A DNA stretch of 64,000 bases, from positions 62,001 to 126,000 of the forward strand of contig JAJDCS010000043.1 of the NCBI GenBank assembly GCA_029260715.1, given 5' to 3'. The DNA comes from Phycisphaeraceae bacterium (GTDB taxonomy: Bacteria; Planctomycetota; Phycisphaerae; Phycisphaerales; Phycisphaeraceae). The notes beneath the pieces were generated by a model. The model had not been told where the DNA came from and did not search any database. It saw nothing but the letters and a program-made list of their open reading frames with translations. The position numbers and the translations under genes are program-made. Each line of letters starts with the position of its first letter. The first letter of the stretch is position 1. Of this stretch, positions 8,117 through 16,957 are shown piece after piece.

Positions 8117-10453
8117 TCACGACGGGAACGACAGGACCGATTCCGTCTTGCTCGCGGGGTCTTCGCCGGCGGGTTGTGGGGTGATGTTTTGGTTGAGGCT
8201 TAGCTCGGCCAGGGCGAGTTGGAAAGCGAGGGTGGCTTGGGCGGATTGGTGGTCGCTGGCGCGGTCGTTGTCCAGGGCGTCGCGCGTGCCGCCCGACGCG
8301 GAGTCGTACAGCGGCGTGCCCGAGTCGTTGCGCCCCAGGAACCACTCGAATGCCCAGGTGGCGTCGTTTTCCCAGTGCGGGTCGCCGGTGACGCGGTAGG
8401 CTTCGAGGCAGGCGGCGACCATGGCGTATGCGTCGGCGGGCTGGGGGGCGGTGTGGGTGTGTTGCGTGTGGTTGTCGCTGTCGGTGTCCGTGTTCGCCGG
8501 GTTGATCGGCGAGAAGTAGCCGTCTTCGCTGCTTTGCAGGTCGACCAGCCAGCGCAGGGAGCGAAGCCCCGCGGCAATCATCTCAGGCTGGTGCAGGCCC
8601 CGACCGCTTGCGATTAGCGCGTGTGCTAGGCGGGCGCTTCCGGGGGTGAACCGTGGGGTAAACCAGTGCCAATCGGGCGTGGTGTTGAGCTTGAGGCAGT
8701 CGAATAGCTGCCCGGCGAGGTGCGTGCGCACGGTCGTGGCGGCGCGGTCGCCGCTGAAGCGATGGGTGTATTCGTCCAAGCCGATCAGCGTGTAGGCGAT
8801 GGCGTCGAGTTCGGAGAGTGTTGCGGCTTGGGTAAGGCAAGGCTCGAACAGCTTGCCCGCCAATTGCAGCAGCCCGTCGTCATCGCAGCGGGCAAGGGCC
8901 GTGCCCGCCGCCCACCAGACACAAGCCTGTGTGATTTGCGCCGCGCCGCCGCCATTGGGCCATTGCCGGTCGTAGGGCATCCAATCGCGGTAGCGTTGGG
9001 CGTTGGCGTCCCACGCGTGGTGCAGGAACGCGAAATACCGCTTGGTGAGTTCGCTGGTGTCGATAATGATCTCTTCGGCCAGTTGCTCTAACAGCGAGGC
9101 CAGCGTCAGGCCGTGCGCGTTGTCGGTGGTGAGGTACCCGCCGCTGTAGTCGGGCACAGCGTGCTGAGCGTGGGCGAGGATGCCTGTGTCGTCGGTCAGC
9201 CACAACACGTGCTGGAGGTTGATCAGCGGCAGGTCGTCGTCTGGCAGGTGGTCGGCCATCCGGGTAGCGGTTGCGAGGCTCGATGGGTGTGCGTCTGTGG
9301 CTTTATCGAAGCAGGCCATGTAATGCCGGGCCGTTTTGTCCCAGACCATTTCCCGGCCGTGGAGGTAGGCCCGCTTGCGCATGGCGGTGTGCTCGGCTTT
9401 GTTGTCGAACAGCGTGAGCACTTTCTTGGCGATGGCGTTGTGGTCTTTAAACGGGACGAGGCAGCCCCGGCCGTCCGCGAGCAGCTCCTCGGCGTGGCCG
9501 TAGGGCGTGGAGACGATCGCCTTGCCCGCGCCGACGGCGTATGCCAGCGTGCCGGACGTGACCTGCTCGGGGTTGAGGTAAGGGGTGAGGTAGATATCGG
9601 CGGCGCCGATGAACTGGGCCAACTCGTCGGGGTTGACAAAGCGGTTGTAGATCTTGAAGTGTTGTTCAACGCCCAGCGATTCGGCCAGGCGTTCGAGTGA
9701 GAAGCGGTAGGCTTCGCCATCGCGCTGGCGCTCCTGGGGGTGGGTCGCGCCGACGACCATGTACACCACGTCGGGGCACCGCTCAAGGATTTTCGGCAGC
9801 GCGCGGATGGCTTGCTCGATCCCCTTGTCGGCTGACAGCAGCCCGAATGTCATCAGCACGCGCTTGCCCTCCGCGTCGAACTGTTCTTTGTAGAAGCTGG
9901 GGTCGACAAAGGGGACGTCGGGGATGCCGTGTGCGATCAGGTCAATTTTTTCAGGGGGCACGCCGTAGGTGTTTTGCAACAGATCACGCCCGCGTCGGCT
10001 CATCACCACCAGCCGCTTGGAAATCTGAGCCAGCTCGCGCATCACGCGCATCGCCTCTTCTTGGGGGTCCGGCGGCACGGCGTGGAGCGTGGTGACGACG
10101 GGCGCGTTGGTGTTACGCAGCAGCGAGAGCACGTGGCTGCCGCCCGGCCCGCCGAAGGTGTCGAAGTCGTGCTGGAGGCAGACCAGGTCGGTGTTATTGA
10201 GGTTCAAGTATTCGGCCGCCTGGAGGTAGGTATCGAGTTGCTTTTCGTGGATCTCGTAGCGCACGCGGGGCGGGTAGTCGTAGCCCTCTTCCCGGTCGTT
10301 GACGGGTACAGCCAAGCAGTGCGTCTGCGGGTGTGCGGCGGCGAAGGCTTCGCACAGGTCGTGTGTGAATGTGGCCAGGCCGCACTGGCGGGGCAGGTAG
10401 CTGCCTACGAATGCGACACGGTTGATCCCGCGACCTATCTTGGGGTTGGTCAC
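8117..10453 (-). CDS. GT4-type glycosyltransferase fused to an alpha-helical glycosidase-like domain
   Basis: The N-terminal part (about residues 8-400) is a GT-B glycosyltransferase of the GT4 type: RVAFVGSYLPRQCGLATFTH at the start, an acceptor Rossmann half with LVCLQHDFDTFGGPGG, then the donor half with VLMTFGLLSADKGIEQAI, VVGATHPQ and EQVTSGTLAYAVGAGKAIVS. The C-terminal part (about 430-770) is helical with repeated aromatic/alanine helices (YRDWMPYDRQWPNGGG, DLQSSEDGYFSPINP), resembling an (alpha/alpha)6 toroid of glycosidase type. It probably makes or remodels a sugar polymer or glycoside in the cytoplasm. The GTG start at 10453 has a GGGAGG Shine-Dalgarno 8 bases upstream; the frame is open to 10663 but that extension is low-complexity. 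The acceptor is unknown. Confidence 0.75.
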   Translation of the reverse strand: MTNPKIGRGINRVAFVGSYLPRQCGLATFTHDLCEAFAAAHPQTHCLAVPVNDREEGYDYPPRVRYEIHEKQLDTYLQAAEYLNLNNTDLVCLQHDFDTFGGPGGSHVLSLLRNTNAPVVTTLHAVPPDPQEEAMRVMRELAQISKRLVVMSRRGRDLLQNTYGVPPEKIDLIAHGIPDVPFVDPSFYKEQFDAEGKRVLMTFGLLSADKGIEQAIRALPKILERCPDVVYMVVGATHPQERQRDGEAYRFSLERLAESLGVEQHFKIYNRFVNPDELAQFIGAADIYLTPYLNPEQVTSGTLAYAVGAGKAIVSTPYGHAEELLADGRGCLVPFKDHNAIAKKVLTLFDNKAEHTAMRKRAYLHGREMVWDKTARHYMACFDKATDAHPSSLATATRMADHLPDDDLPLINLQHVLWLTDDTGILAHAQHAVPDYSGGYLTTDNAHGLTLASLLEQLAEEIIIDTSELTKRYFAFLHHAWDANAQRYRDWMPYDRQWPNGGGAAQITQACVWWAAGTALARCDDDGLLQLAGKLFEPCLTQAATLSELDAIAYTLIGLDEYTHRFSGDRAATTVRTHLAGQLFDCLKLNTTPDWHWFTPRFTPGSARLAHALIASGRGLHQPEMIAAGLRSLRWLVDLQSSEDGYFSPINPANTDTDSDNHTQHTHTAPQPADAYAMVAACLEAYRVTGDPHWENDATWAFEWFLGRNDSGTPLYDSASGGTRDALDNDRASDHQSAQATLAFQLALAELSLNQNITPQPAGEDPASKTESVLSFPS

Positions 10454-10710
10454 TTTCCGGCCCTCCCAGGCCTTGGCGTGTTTGTGCTCTTGTGCCGAGT
10501 CAATACCCCTATGCGGCGGAGGGTTGCACTGCTTGTTTCTTCGACCCTGTAGCGGCGGCACTTGACGGCGCGGGGGTAGGGGGAGCGGCGCTGCTGTGGA
10601 TAAAGTCTGTTCTCGGACGTGGTTTTTAGGGTCTTGTGCTGGTTTTAAGGTTTGCCGGGCCATGGGGGCAGGTTTAAGATCGGTGGCGAAATGTCTCGGA
10701 GCTTAAGCCA

Positions 10711-11163
10711 ATGAACGCCGATCCGTCCAAAACGATCACCCCCCACGACACGGGCTGCATTTTTTGCAAGATCGTGGCGGGGCAGATCCCCTGTCACAAG
10801 CTCTATGAAGACGAGCGTGTGCTGTCGTTTTTAGACATCGGCCCGTTGTCGCGCGGGCACTGCCTGGTGATCCCCAAAGCCCACTACGAAACGATCGACG
10901 CGACGCCCGGCGATTTGGCCGGGGCGTGCGCTGCGGTGATCGCGCGCGTCAGCGGCGCGGTGCGCGCGGCCACGGGCGCGACGGGGTTCAACGTGTTGCA
11001 GAACAACGGCGCGGTGTCGGGGCAGGAAGTGGCGCACATGCACTTTCACATCATCCCACGTCAAGCCAACGACGGGCTTGGGTATCGCTGGTTGCCGGGC
11101 AAGCTCGACGCGGCCGGCGCGGCGACGTTGATTAAAGCGATCGGCGCGGGGCTGGAGCGGTAG
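10711..11163 (+). CDS. HIT family hydrolase (HINT-like)
   Basis: Histidine-triad purine-nucleotide phosphoramidase-type protein. The 150-residue chain has the zinc-type pair CIFCK near residue 16, the segment FLDIGPLSRGHCLVIPKAHYE, FNVLQNNGAVSGQEVAHMHFH and the triad His109, His111, His113 followed by IIPR. This is the common bacterial HinT/HIT arrangement, distinct from the longer HIT protein at 5426. A TAAGAT hexamer lies about 35 bases upstream of the ATG. It converges with hisB across a hairpin-bearing repeat. The physiological substrate is unknown. Confidence 0.92.
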   Translation: MNADPSKTITPHDTGCIFCKIVAGQIPCHKLYEDERVLSFLDIGPLSRGHCLVIPKAHYETIDATPGDLAGACAAVIARVSGAVRAATGATGFNVLQNNGAVSGQEVAHMHFHIIPRQANDGLGYRWLPGKLDAAGAATLIKAIGAGLER

Positions 11164-11218
11164 CACGTTTTTCAGATTGTATGCGGGTGGATGTCTCCGT
11201 TATGAGCACACATGTGGA

Positions 11219-11276
11219 ACCGGACCGCTCCCTTATCCGCCTTAGGCGGACGGCTCGTAGCGGGCGGTTTTCAGAA
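11219..11276. repeat. Structured dispersed repeat (nested hairpin), copy 1; possible bidirectional terminator
   Basis: The inner stem TCCGCC/GGCGGA (11236-11241, 11245-11250) with loop TTA is enclosed by an outer pair CCGCT (11225-11229)/AGCGG (11259-11263) and followed by GGCGGTTTT. The whole unit from CCGGACCGCTCCC to the T run recurs at 51231-51286. It lies between the convergent HIT and hisB genes, so it may act as a terminator. Confidence 0.7.
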
Positions 11277-11281
11277 ATTTC

Positions 11282-11908
11282 TTACAGCGTGCCCTTGGTG
11301 CTGGGGACTTGGTCGTCTCCGGTTCGGGCTACTGCTTGACGCAGGGCGCGGCCCAGGGCTTTGAAGATCGCCTCGGCGATGTGGTGGTGGTTGTGGCCGT
11401 GGGGCACCTCGACGTGGCAGTTAAGCAGGCCGTTGTTCGTTAGCGCGTTGAGGAATTCCTTGACAAGCTGCGTGTCGAACGAGCCGATCTTGCCGGCCGC
11501 TTCGCGGAACGACGGGGGCGAGACCTCAAACACCAGCGCCGCGCGACCCGACAGGTCCACACTGACGCGCGCCAGGGCGTCTTCCATGGGCACGGAGGCG
11601 AACCCGTACCGCTCGATCCCGCGCTTGTCGCCCAGGGATTTGAGCAACGCCTGACCCAGCACGATGCCCACGTCTTCGACCGTGTGGTGGTCGTCGACGT
11701 GCGTGTCGCCCTTGGCGGATACTGTTAGGCCCAGGTGCCCGTGCCGGGCCACGTGGTCGAGCATGTGGTCGAAGAAGCCCACGCCGGTGTGGTTGGCGTA
11801 TTCACCGCCGTCGAGTGATAGCGACAGGGAGATGTCGGTCTCGTTGGTCTTGCGGTCGATTTTGGCGGTGCGTGGGGGCATGGGTGGCGTTTCTTTCTTA
11901 TGAATCAA
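11282..11908 (-). CDS. hisB: Imidazoleglycerol-phosphate dehydratase
   Basis: Sixth step of histidine biosynthesis: dehydration of imidazoleglycerol phosphate to imidazole acetol phosphate by a di-manganese enzyme. The monofunctional form (about 200 residues) is present without the phosphatase domain. Metal-binding repeats are visible: FFDHMLDHVARHG, DDHHTVEDVGIVLGQA, and C-terminal HVEVPHGHNHHHIAEAIFKA. The ATG at 11908 overlaps the hisC stop by four bases (ATGA), implying translational coupling; an internal ATG at 11881 (MPPRTAKIDR) is an equally good family start. Confidence 0.96.
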   Translation of the reverse strand: MIHKKETPPMPPRTAKIDRKTNETDISLSLSLDGGEYANHTGVGFFDHMLDHVARHGHLGLTVSAKGDTHVDDHHTVEDVGIVLGQALLKSLGDKRGIERYGFASVPMEDALARVSVDLSGRAALVFEVSPPSFREAAGKIGSFDTQLVKEFLNALTNNGLLNCHVEVPHGHNHHHIAEAIFKALGRALRQAVARTGDDQVPSTKGTL

Positions 11909-12993
11909 AGGCTATCTAGGGCGGTCAGCAGGGCGTCGTTTTGTTGGGGCGTGCCCACGGTGATCCGCAGCTTATCGCGTAGCGGATCCTGGTCAAAGTA
12001 TCGCACCAAGACGCCTTTGGACTTAAGCGATTCGTAGATTGTCTTGGCCGGTCGCGGTGCTTGCGCTAACAGGAAGTTGGCCTGGCTCGGGTAGACGCGG
12101 TAACCACGGTCGGCCAGCGCGCCGGTTAAGCGATCGCGCTCCTTGGTGACGGCTTGCCACGTTTGGGCGGCTTGTTGGCGGTTGTTTAGCGCGGCGATGG
12201 CCAGCGTCTGGGCGACGGCGTCGGTGTTGTAGCTGTCGCGTGCCTTGTCCAGCGCGGCGATCAGGTCGGGGTGGCCCAGGCCGTAGCCCAGGCGCAGGCC
12301 CGCCAGCGAGTAGCCCTTGCTGAGTGTGCGGAGCAAGAGCACATTTTTTAGCCCTTTGTCCGTAGCAAGCAGCGGCAGGGCGTCGCGCGTGGCGAAATCG
12401 ACATACGCCTCGTCGATCAGCAGCACGCCTTTGAATTGCTGGGCGATGCGCTCCAGCCGGTCGAGCGGCCCGAGTCGCCCCGACGGCGCGTGGGGGTTGA
12501 CGACCATGGCCAAGCGACAGCCCGCGTCGTTGAGCTTGCCTGCGAAGCTGTCGGGCAGTTCAAAGTTGTCTAAAAGCGGGACGGAGGTCAGCGGGGTGTC
12601 GTGGATCGCAGCCAATACTTCATAGAGCGAGTAGCTAGGCGTGGCGATGCCCAGCCCGCCCGTGGCCGCGCCCGACGGGTTGTCCGCTCGCGGTTGGCAG
12701 AAGACGGTAATCGCCAGCCGCAGCAACTCGTCGCCGCCGTTGGTGACGATCACCTGCTTGGGGTCTAGGCTGTGCGCTTGGGCGATGGTTTGGCGGCACT
12801 GGGCGGCGGTGGGTGGTGGGTATCGCCGCAGTGTTTCGCCGTCGATGCTCCGCAGCGCGTCGACCACCGCTTGGCCGGGGGGGTACGGGTTCTCGTTGGT
12901 GTTGAGCTTGACGGTTTGGCGGTCGCCCGGCTTGGGCTGCTCGCCGGGTGTGTAGGGGGCCAGGCGGCTGATGTTTTGGCGTTCGTAGGTCAT
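11905..12993 (-). CDS. hisC: Histidinol-phosphate aminotransferase
   Basis: PLP enzyme converting imidazole acetol phosphate and glutamate to histidinol phosphate, the step after HisB. The 362-residue fold-type I protein shows LNTNENPYPPG, VIVTNGGDELLRL, LLIDEAYVDF and the PLP-lysine motif LSKGYSLAGLRLGYG with Lys226. It is the first gene of a two-gene hisC-hisB operon with a four-base overlap. A TATACT hexamer about 34 bases upstream of the ATG is a possible -10. Other his genes are not adjacent, though hisG is at 36 kb. Confidence 0.96.
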   Translation of the reverse strand: MTYERQNISRLAPYTPGEQPKPGDRQTVKLNTNENPYPPGQAVVDALRSIDGETLRRYPPPTAAQCRQTIAQAHSLDPKQVIVTNGGDELLRLAITVFCQPRADNPSGAATGGLGIATPSYSLYEVLAAIHDTPLTSVPLLDNFELPDSFAGKLNDAGCRLAMVVNPHAPSGRLGPLDRLERIAQQFKGVLLIDEAYVDFATRDALPLLATDKGLKNVLLLRTLSKGYSLAGLRLGYGLGHPDLIAALDKARDSYNTDAVAQTLAIAALNNRQQAAQTWQAVTKERDRLTGALADRGYRVYPSQANFLLAQAPRPAKTIYESLKSKGVLVRYFDQDPLRDKLRITVGTPQQNDALLTALDSL

Positions 12994-13188
12994 GGGGTTT
13001 TGTCACGTCCGCGTGCAAAGGCCATAAGTATACCCGTTGTATGCGGTTGCTCCCTGCCGGGCGGGTTGTCCCATAAAAGAACCGCCAGGAAGTGTAGGCA
13101 GGGGTGCGTGGCTGGGCGTTTAAGTTTGTGGGGGGTACGTCCGAAAAAAACGGTGGTTCTATGTCATACAGAACCGCGAGGATATCCA

Positions 13189-13965
13189 TTGCCTGGAACA
13201 GATTCCTCCACAATCGATACCGCGGCGTTGGTAGAGGAAGCCTGCGCGCGCAACCGGTCGATCGAGTTGCACTACCACAACCGCAGCGGCGATTTTTTCG
13301 CCGCGCGCACGCGCCTGCTGGCCTGCAACGACACGCATATCTTCCTGGACGCGCCTCAGAGCATCGGCAAGAAGGTGGAGTTTAAGGCCAATTTACAGGT
13401 CGAGGCTTTCCTGGCGATGGGGTCGGTGATGTACTCGTTCAAGTGCAAGGTGGCTCAGACCCAGTGTCACCTCAAGCTCAACGACTACATCACCGTGGAC
13501 GGGCTGCAGATCACTCGCCCAGGGGGGGTGAACAAGAGTCAGCGCAGGCACGATATGCGGATTGCTGTGGGTAACATTTCGAACATCCCGGTCTTGCTAC
13601 ACGAGACTTCGTTGGAAAACCAAGACACCGCGCCGTTGGAAGCGAATGTTTTTCACGGGACCATGGAGAATCTTTCGGGCGGTGGGTGCGGCTTGGGTCT
13701 TGACACGACCTTGTGCTCAAAAATCATCATCGGGCGGCCGATGTTCTTGAGCTTTGAGATCCCCGGCACGCCAGAGCCGTTTATCTTTCAGGTCGAGGTA
13801 CGCAGCGTCCACCTTGTGGAGCCCGACAAGAAATCCACCAGGGTGGGCGTGCAGTTCATGAACTGGCCCAGCCGGGGCTACCTGCAACGCAACCTCCGGC
13901 CGCTGGAGAAATTGATCGCGGAAATCCAACGCAGCAACAATAACAAACGTATCGGCAAGGGCTGA
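13189..13965 (+). CDS. PilZ domain protein (probable c-di-GMP receptor)
   Basis: The frame is open far upstream across the divergent hisC gene, but a TTG at 13189 preceded by GAGGAT (13178-13183) gives a plausible start MPGTDSSTIDTAALVEEAC and about 258 residues. An N-terminal beta-rich half (about 20-115) resembles a YcgR-type flagellar brake domain. It is followed by the PilZ signature: RHDMR near residue 120 (RxxxR) and NLSGGGCGL near residue 161 (NxSxxG), the two c-di-GMP-binding elements. It is likely to link c-di-GMP to motility, adhesion or secretion; the partner is unknown. An orphan flagellar switch-like gene lies 6 kb away. Confidence 0.72.
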   Translation: MPGTDSSTIDTAALVEEACARNRSIELHYHNRSGDFFAARTRLLACNDTHIFLDAPQSIGKKVEFKANLQVEAFLAMGSVMYSFKCKVAQTQCHLKLNDYITVDGLQITRPGGVNKSQRRHDMRIAVGNISNIPVLLHETSLENQDTAPLEANVFHGTMENLSGGGCGLGLDTTLCSKIIIGRPMFLSFEIPGTPEPFIFQVEVRSVHLVEPDKKSTRVGVQFMNWPSRGYLQRNLRPLEKLIAEIQRSNNNKRIGKG

Positions 13966-14013
13966 GCAATCCGCTTCCTGCCGCCGGGTCGCGTCCGTGC
14001 TAGAATGGCTCGG

Positions 14014-15531
14014 ATGCGGACTTTTCAGAGCTTTAGGCGTAATTATTTGGCGTGGGCGGTTTGTCTGTCCGGGGTTTGGGCCGTGGCCGTTCACGCCCAG
14101 GCCATCGATCAGACCGCGCAATCGGCGGTGTACGTGTTGCGCGGGAGCATGCGGCTGCAGAGCGACAGCAGTCACCACGAGATGCTACGTGCGCTGCGCG
14201 AACTCGAAGACCCGCGGCTGGGCCCGCTGTTTGGCCAGTTGGCGGAGTCGAGCCACCCCGTCCTGCAGATCCACGGGTTGTTGGGGCTTGCGCGCTGTGG
14301 CGGGGGTAAGCAGTTGGACCTGGTACGGGTCGCGGCGATCCAAGACCCGGCGATCCAGGCTGAAACGATCAGCTTGGCGATGGACGAGGAGGTCTTGACC
14401 CTCAAGCAAGCTCAGCAGCTTGTCGAGTGGCCTCAGGTCGATGCCGGGGTGAAGGTGTTGGTAGCCACGAAGCTGATCAAGGCGGGCAAGTTCAACCAGC
14501 TTGACCTGCTGCACACCGCGCTGAAATCTGACAACCTGGCTCGGCGGGGGCTGGCGGCGATGCAACTGGTCCAGCTAGGTGAAACGGGTCGGCTGCAACT
14601 GCTTGAGCGGTTGAACGAGTCGGACGACCCCAAGCGGGACGCGGTCCGGCAGATGCTGCTAGAAACGATGGTCCGGTACGGGTTCGATCGCGCGGCGCCG
14701 TGGGCGGTGTCGGTGTGCAAGCAGCGGGGCGTGGACTGGCGTTTGGACCTGATGGCCCTGCGAGCCGCGTTGAAGCTGAATCACCCGGCGGCGGTCGGGC
14801 TTTGGCGACAGCGTTTTAACGGCTCGTCCGACACGGCGGGTCGGCTGAGGCTGGCGCTACTGGCGTTGGACCTGGCCAATCACCTAAACCCAAAATTCTT
14901 TAACACGCTCATGAACGATGACGACCCGCTGATTGAGCGCATCGGGCGCGCGGGCTACGCCGTGGCTGCCAATGACAACGTGGACATGGCGGTTATCCGG
15001 TTGATCGAGATGCACCACCCGATGGCCAACCGCTGGGTGCTGAGCTTCGCGCGCGACCACGCCACGCTCGACCAGGCCAGGGTGTTGCTGCTGGGGTTGA
15101 TTATGTCGTTTGAGGACGTGCCGCTGGCTCAGCGCGAGCGTGCGGTGCCGGAGGTTGTGGGCGCGGCGCGTGTGCTTTGTGACCGCGACCCGGTGGGTGT
15201 GTCGCTGTTGCGGCCGATCCTGGCGGACCCCGACGCCGACCCGCTGCTGCTGCGGTGCATCTTGGTCGGCCTGATCCACAGCCCCGTGCCCGATCAGCCT
15301 CAAGCCGTGGAGGGGATCGGCCCGTTCGCCAGTTCCGACGTGAGCAACCTGGCGGTTGTCTGGCTGGCCAAGTGCGGCCAACCGCTCACCGACCCGCAGC
15401 GCGAACAGTTGAAGCTGCTGGTGCGCGGCGGGGGCGGGCTCGGCGGGCCGCTGCGTTTGCAGGCCGCGTGGGCGTACTTGAATTTGACCGAGCAGACCCA
15501 GCCGGCGATGGCCAGCGCGTTGGCGCAATAG
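14014..15531 (+). CDS. Secreted HEAT-repeat-like protein
   Basis: Begins with a signal peptide (MRTFQSFRRNYLAWAVCLS then GVWAVAVHAQA). The mature chain of about 475 residues is a run of paired amphipathic helices (ALRELEDPRLGPLFGQLAES, VQLGETGRLQLLERLNESDD, ILVGLIHSPVPDQPQAVEGI) spaced like HEAT/armadillo repeats, so it is probably a solenoid scaffold in the envelope. Catalytic motifs are absent. Two ATGs compete (14005 and 14014). A TAGAAT hexamer at 14001-14006 ends seven bases before 14014 and overlaps 14005, so the downstream one is chosen as a leaderless start. Precise function unknown. Confidence 0.72.
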   Translation: MRTFQSFRRNYLAWAVCLSGVWAVAVHAQAIDQTAQSAVYVLRGSMRLQSDSSHHEMLRALRELEDPRLGPLFGQLAESSHPVLQIHGLLGLARCGGGKQLDLVRVAAIQDPAIQAETISLAMDEEVLTLKQAQQLVEWPQVDAGVKVLVATKLIKAGKFNQLDLLHTALKSDNLARRGLAAMQLVQLGETGRLQLLERLNESDDPKRDAVRQMLLETMVRYGFDRAAPWAVSVCKQRGVDWRLDLMALRAALKLNHPAAVGLWRQRFNGSSDTAGRLRLALLALDLANHLNPKFFNTLMNDDDPLIERIGRAGYAVAANDNVDMAVIRLIEMHHPMANRWVLSFARDHATLDQARVLLLGLIMSFEDVPLAQRERAVPEVVGAARVLCDRDPVGVSLLRPILADPDADPLLLRCILVGLIHSPVPDQPQAVEGIGPFASSDVSNLAVVWLAKCGQPLTDPQREQLKLLVRGGGGLGGPLRLQAAWAYLNLTEQTQPAMASALAQ

Positions 15532-15577
15532 CCGGCCAGGCGGCGTCTACAATTGAGTTACCAGAGAAATAACAGAT

Positions 15578-16759
15578 ATGAGCGTTATACCCTTAAGCCG
15601 ACCGGATATTACCGACGCCGAGATCAACGCCGTGGCCAACGTGCTGCGGTCGGGTCGGCTGAGCATCGGGCCCTGCCAGGAACAATTTGAGGACCTCGTC
15701 GCCGAGCGGTGCGGCCGGCGCCACGGCATCGCCGTCAGCAGCGGCACCGCCGGGCTGCACATGATCATGCTGGGGCTTGGCATTAAGCCCGGCGACGAGG
15801 TGATCACCACGCCGTTCAGCTTCATCGCGTCCTCGAACTGCATCTTGTACGTCGGCGCCAAGCCCGTATTTGTGGACATCGACCCGGTGAGCCTGAACAT
15901 GGAGCCCGACCGCGTGGCGGCGGCGATCACACCGCGCACCAAAGCAATCCTCGCGGTCGAAGTGTTCGGCAACCCCACGCACATGGACAAGCTGGCCAAG
16001 ATCGCCCAGGCCCACGAAATCCCACTCATCGAGGATAGCTGCGAGGCGCTGGGCGGGCGTTGGGCGGGCAAGCCGGTCGGCTCGTTCGGACGCGCCGCCG
16101 TGTTCGGGTTCTACCCCAACAAGCAGATCACCACCGGCGAAGGCGGCATGATCGTGACCGACGACGACCGCTTGGCCGAGCAGTGCCGAAGCCTGCGCAA
16201 CCAGGGGCGGAGCGAGGCGATCGACACAGCCGCCGCAGCCCAGACGTCGGCCGGCACCGGCAGTTGGCTCACGCACGCGAGGCTGGGCTACAACTACCGG
16301 CTAAGCGAGATCGCCGCCGCATTGGGCGTTGCGCAGATGCAGCGGCTCGACCAGATCCTGGACAAGCGCCGCCGCGTGGCGGGCATGTACATGAAACAAC
16401 TGATGGACTGGCAAGACCTCATCCTGCCCACCGTGCCCCCCGGCGGCGAAGCGGACATGAGCTGGTTCGTCTTTGTCGTGCGCCTGACCGACCAGTACGG
16501 GCGCGTCGAGCGCGACCGCGTGATCAAAGACATGCGTCGCCACGAGGTCGGCGTAGCCAACTACTTCCCCTGCATCCATCTTCAGCCGCCGTACCGCGAG
16601 CGCTTCGGCTACCAGCCCGGCACGTTCCCCATCGCCGAGTCCGTCAGCCAACGCACCATCGCCCTGCCGTTCTACAACCAACTCGACGAGACACACATCG
16701 ACCTGATCGTCCACACGCTCAAGGTCATGTTGCAGCGCGAGCAGTTGCTTAAGCGGTAG
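15578..16759 (+). CDS. DegT/DnrJ/EryC1/StrS family sugar aminotransferase
   Basis: PLP-dependent aminotransferase of the type that aminates nucleotide-linked keto-sugars for cell-surface glycans. Family marks: PLSRPDIT at the start, SSGTAGLHMIMLGLGIKPGD, TTPFSFIASSNCILYVGAKP, EDSCEALGG and the PLP-lysine motif GFYPNKQITTGEGGM with Lys182. It is a normal length at 393 residues. A TACAAT hexamer about 30 bases upstream may be the -10. No nucleotide-sugar genes flank it, so its substrate cannot be assigned. Confidence 0.9.
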   Translation: MSVIPLSRPDITDAEINAVANVLRSGRLSIGPCQEQFEDLVAERCGRRHGIAVSSGTAGLHMIMLGLGIKPGDEVITTPFSFIASSNCILYVGAKPVFVDIDPVSLNMEPDRVAAAITPRTKAILAVEVFGNPTHMDKLAKIAQAHEIPLIEDSCEALGGRWAGKPVGSFGRAAVFGFYPNKQITTGEGGMIVTDDDRLAEQCRSLRNQGRSEAIDTAAAAQTSAGTGSWLTHARLGYNYRLSEIAAALGVAQMQRLDQILDKRRRVAGMYMKQLMDWQDLILPTVPPGGEADMSWFVFVVRLTDQYGRVERDRVIKDMRRHEVGVANYFPCIHLQPPYRERFGYQPGTFPIAESVSQRTIALPFYNQLDETHIDLIVHTLKVMLQREQLLKR

Positions 16760-16790
16760 GGTGTATAGGAGGCACGGGGCGGTTCACAGG

Positions 16791-16846
16791 GTTACTTCGA
16801 GTTCGGCACGGCCGACTCGCTACGCTCGCTGGCCGTGGCACCCGGC
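16791..16846 (+). repeat. REP-like element, copy 1
   Basis: About 55 bases, from TTACTTCGAGTTCGGCACGG through the stem arm ACTCGC, a short loop, and CTCGCTGGCCGTGGCACC. The left half (GGCACGGCC) and right half (GGCCGTGGC) form an imperfect hairpin. It is almost identical to the reverse complement of copy 2 (17461-17514) and to copies 3 (18145) and 4 (46006). Confidence 0.85.
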
Positions 16847-16957
16847 CCGATTGGGCGTTGACCACAGTTGGCCGCGGCGCCATACTGACTTTGCGCATCC
16901 TGGAAAAGCAGATTTCTGTAAAAAAACAAGTTGGGGCATTGAAGAAAGGATGAGCAC

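Noticed and set aside
12772-13188. N-terminal extension of the PilZ gene over hisC
   Set aside because: The extension is antisense to hisC and low-complexity; a TTG with GAGGAT upstream at 13189 gives a domain-sized protein.
15593-16276. A 227-codon minus-strand frame opposite the DegT aminotransferase
   Set aside because: No domain or start signal; the plus-strand product is intact with its PLP lysine.
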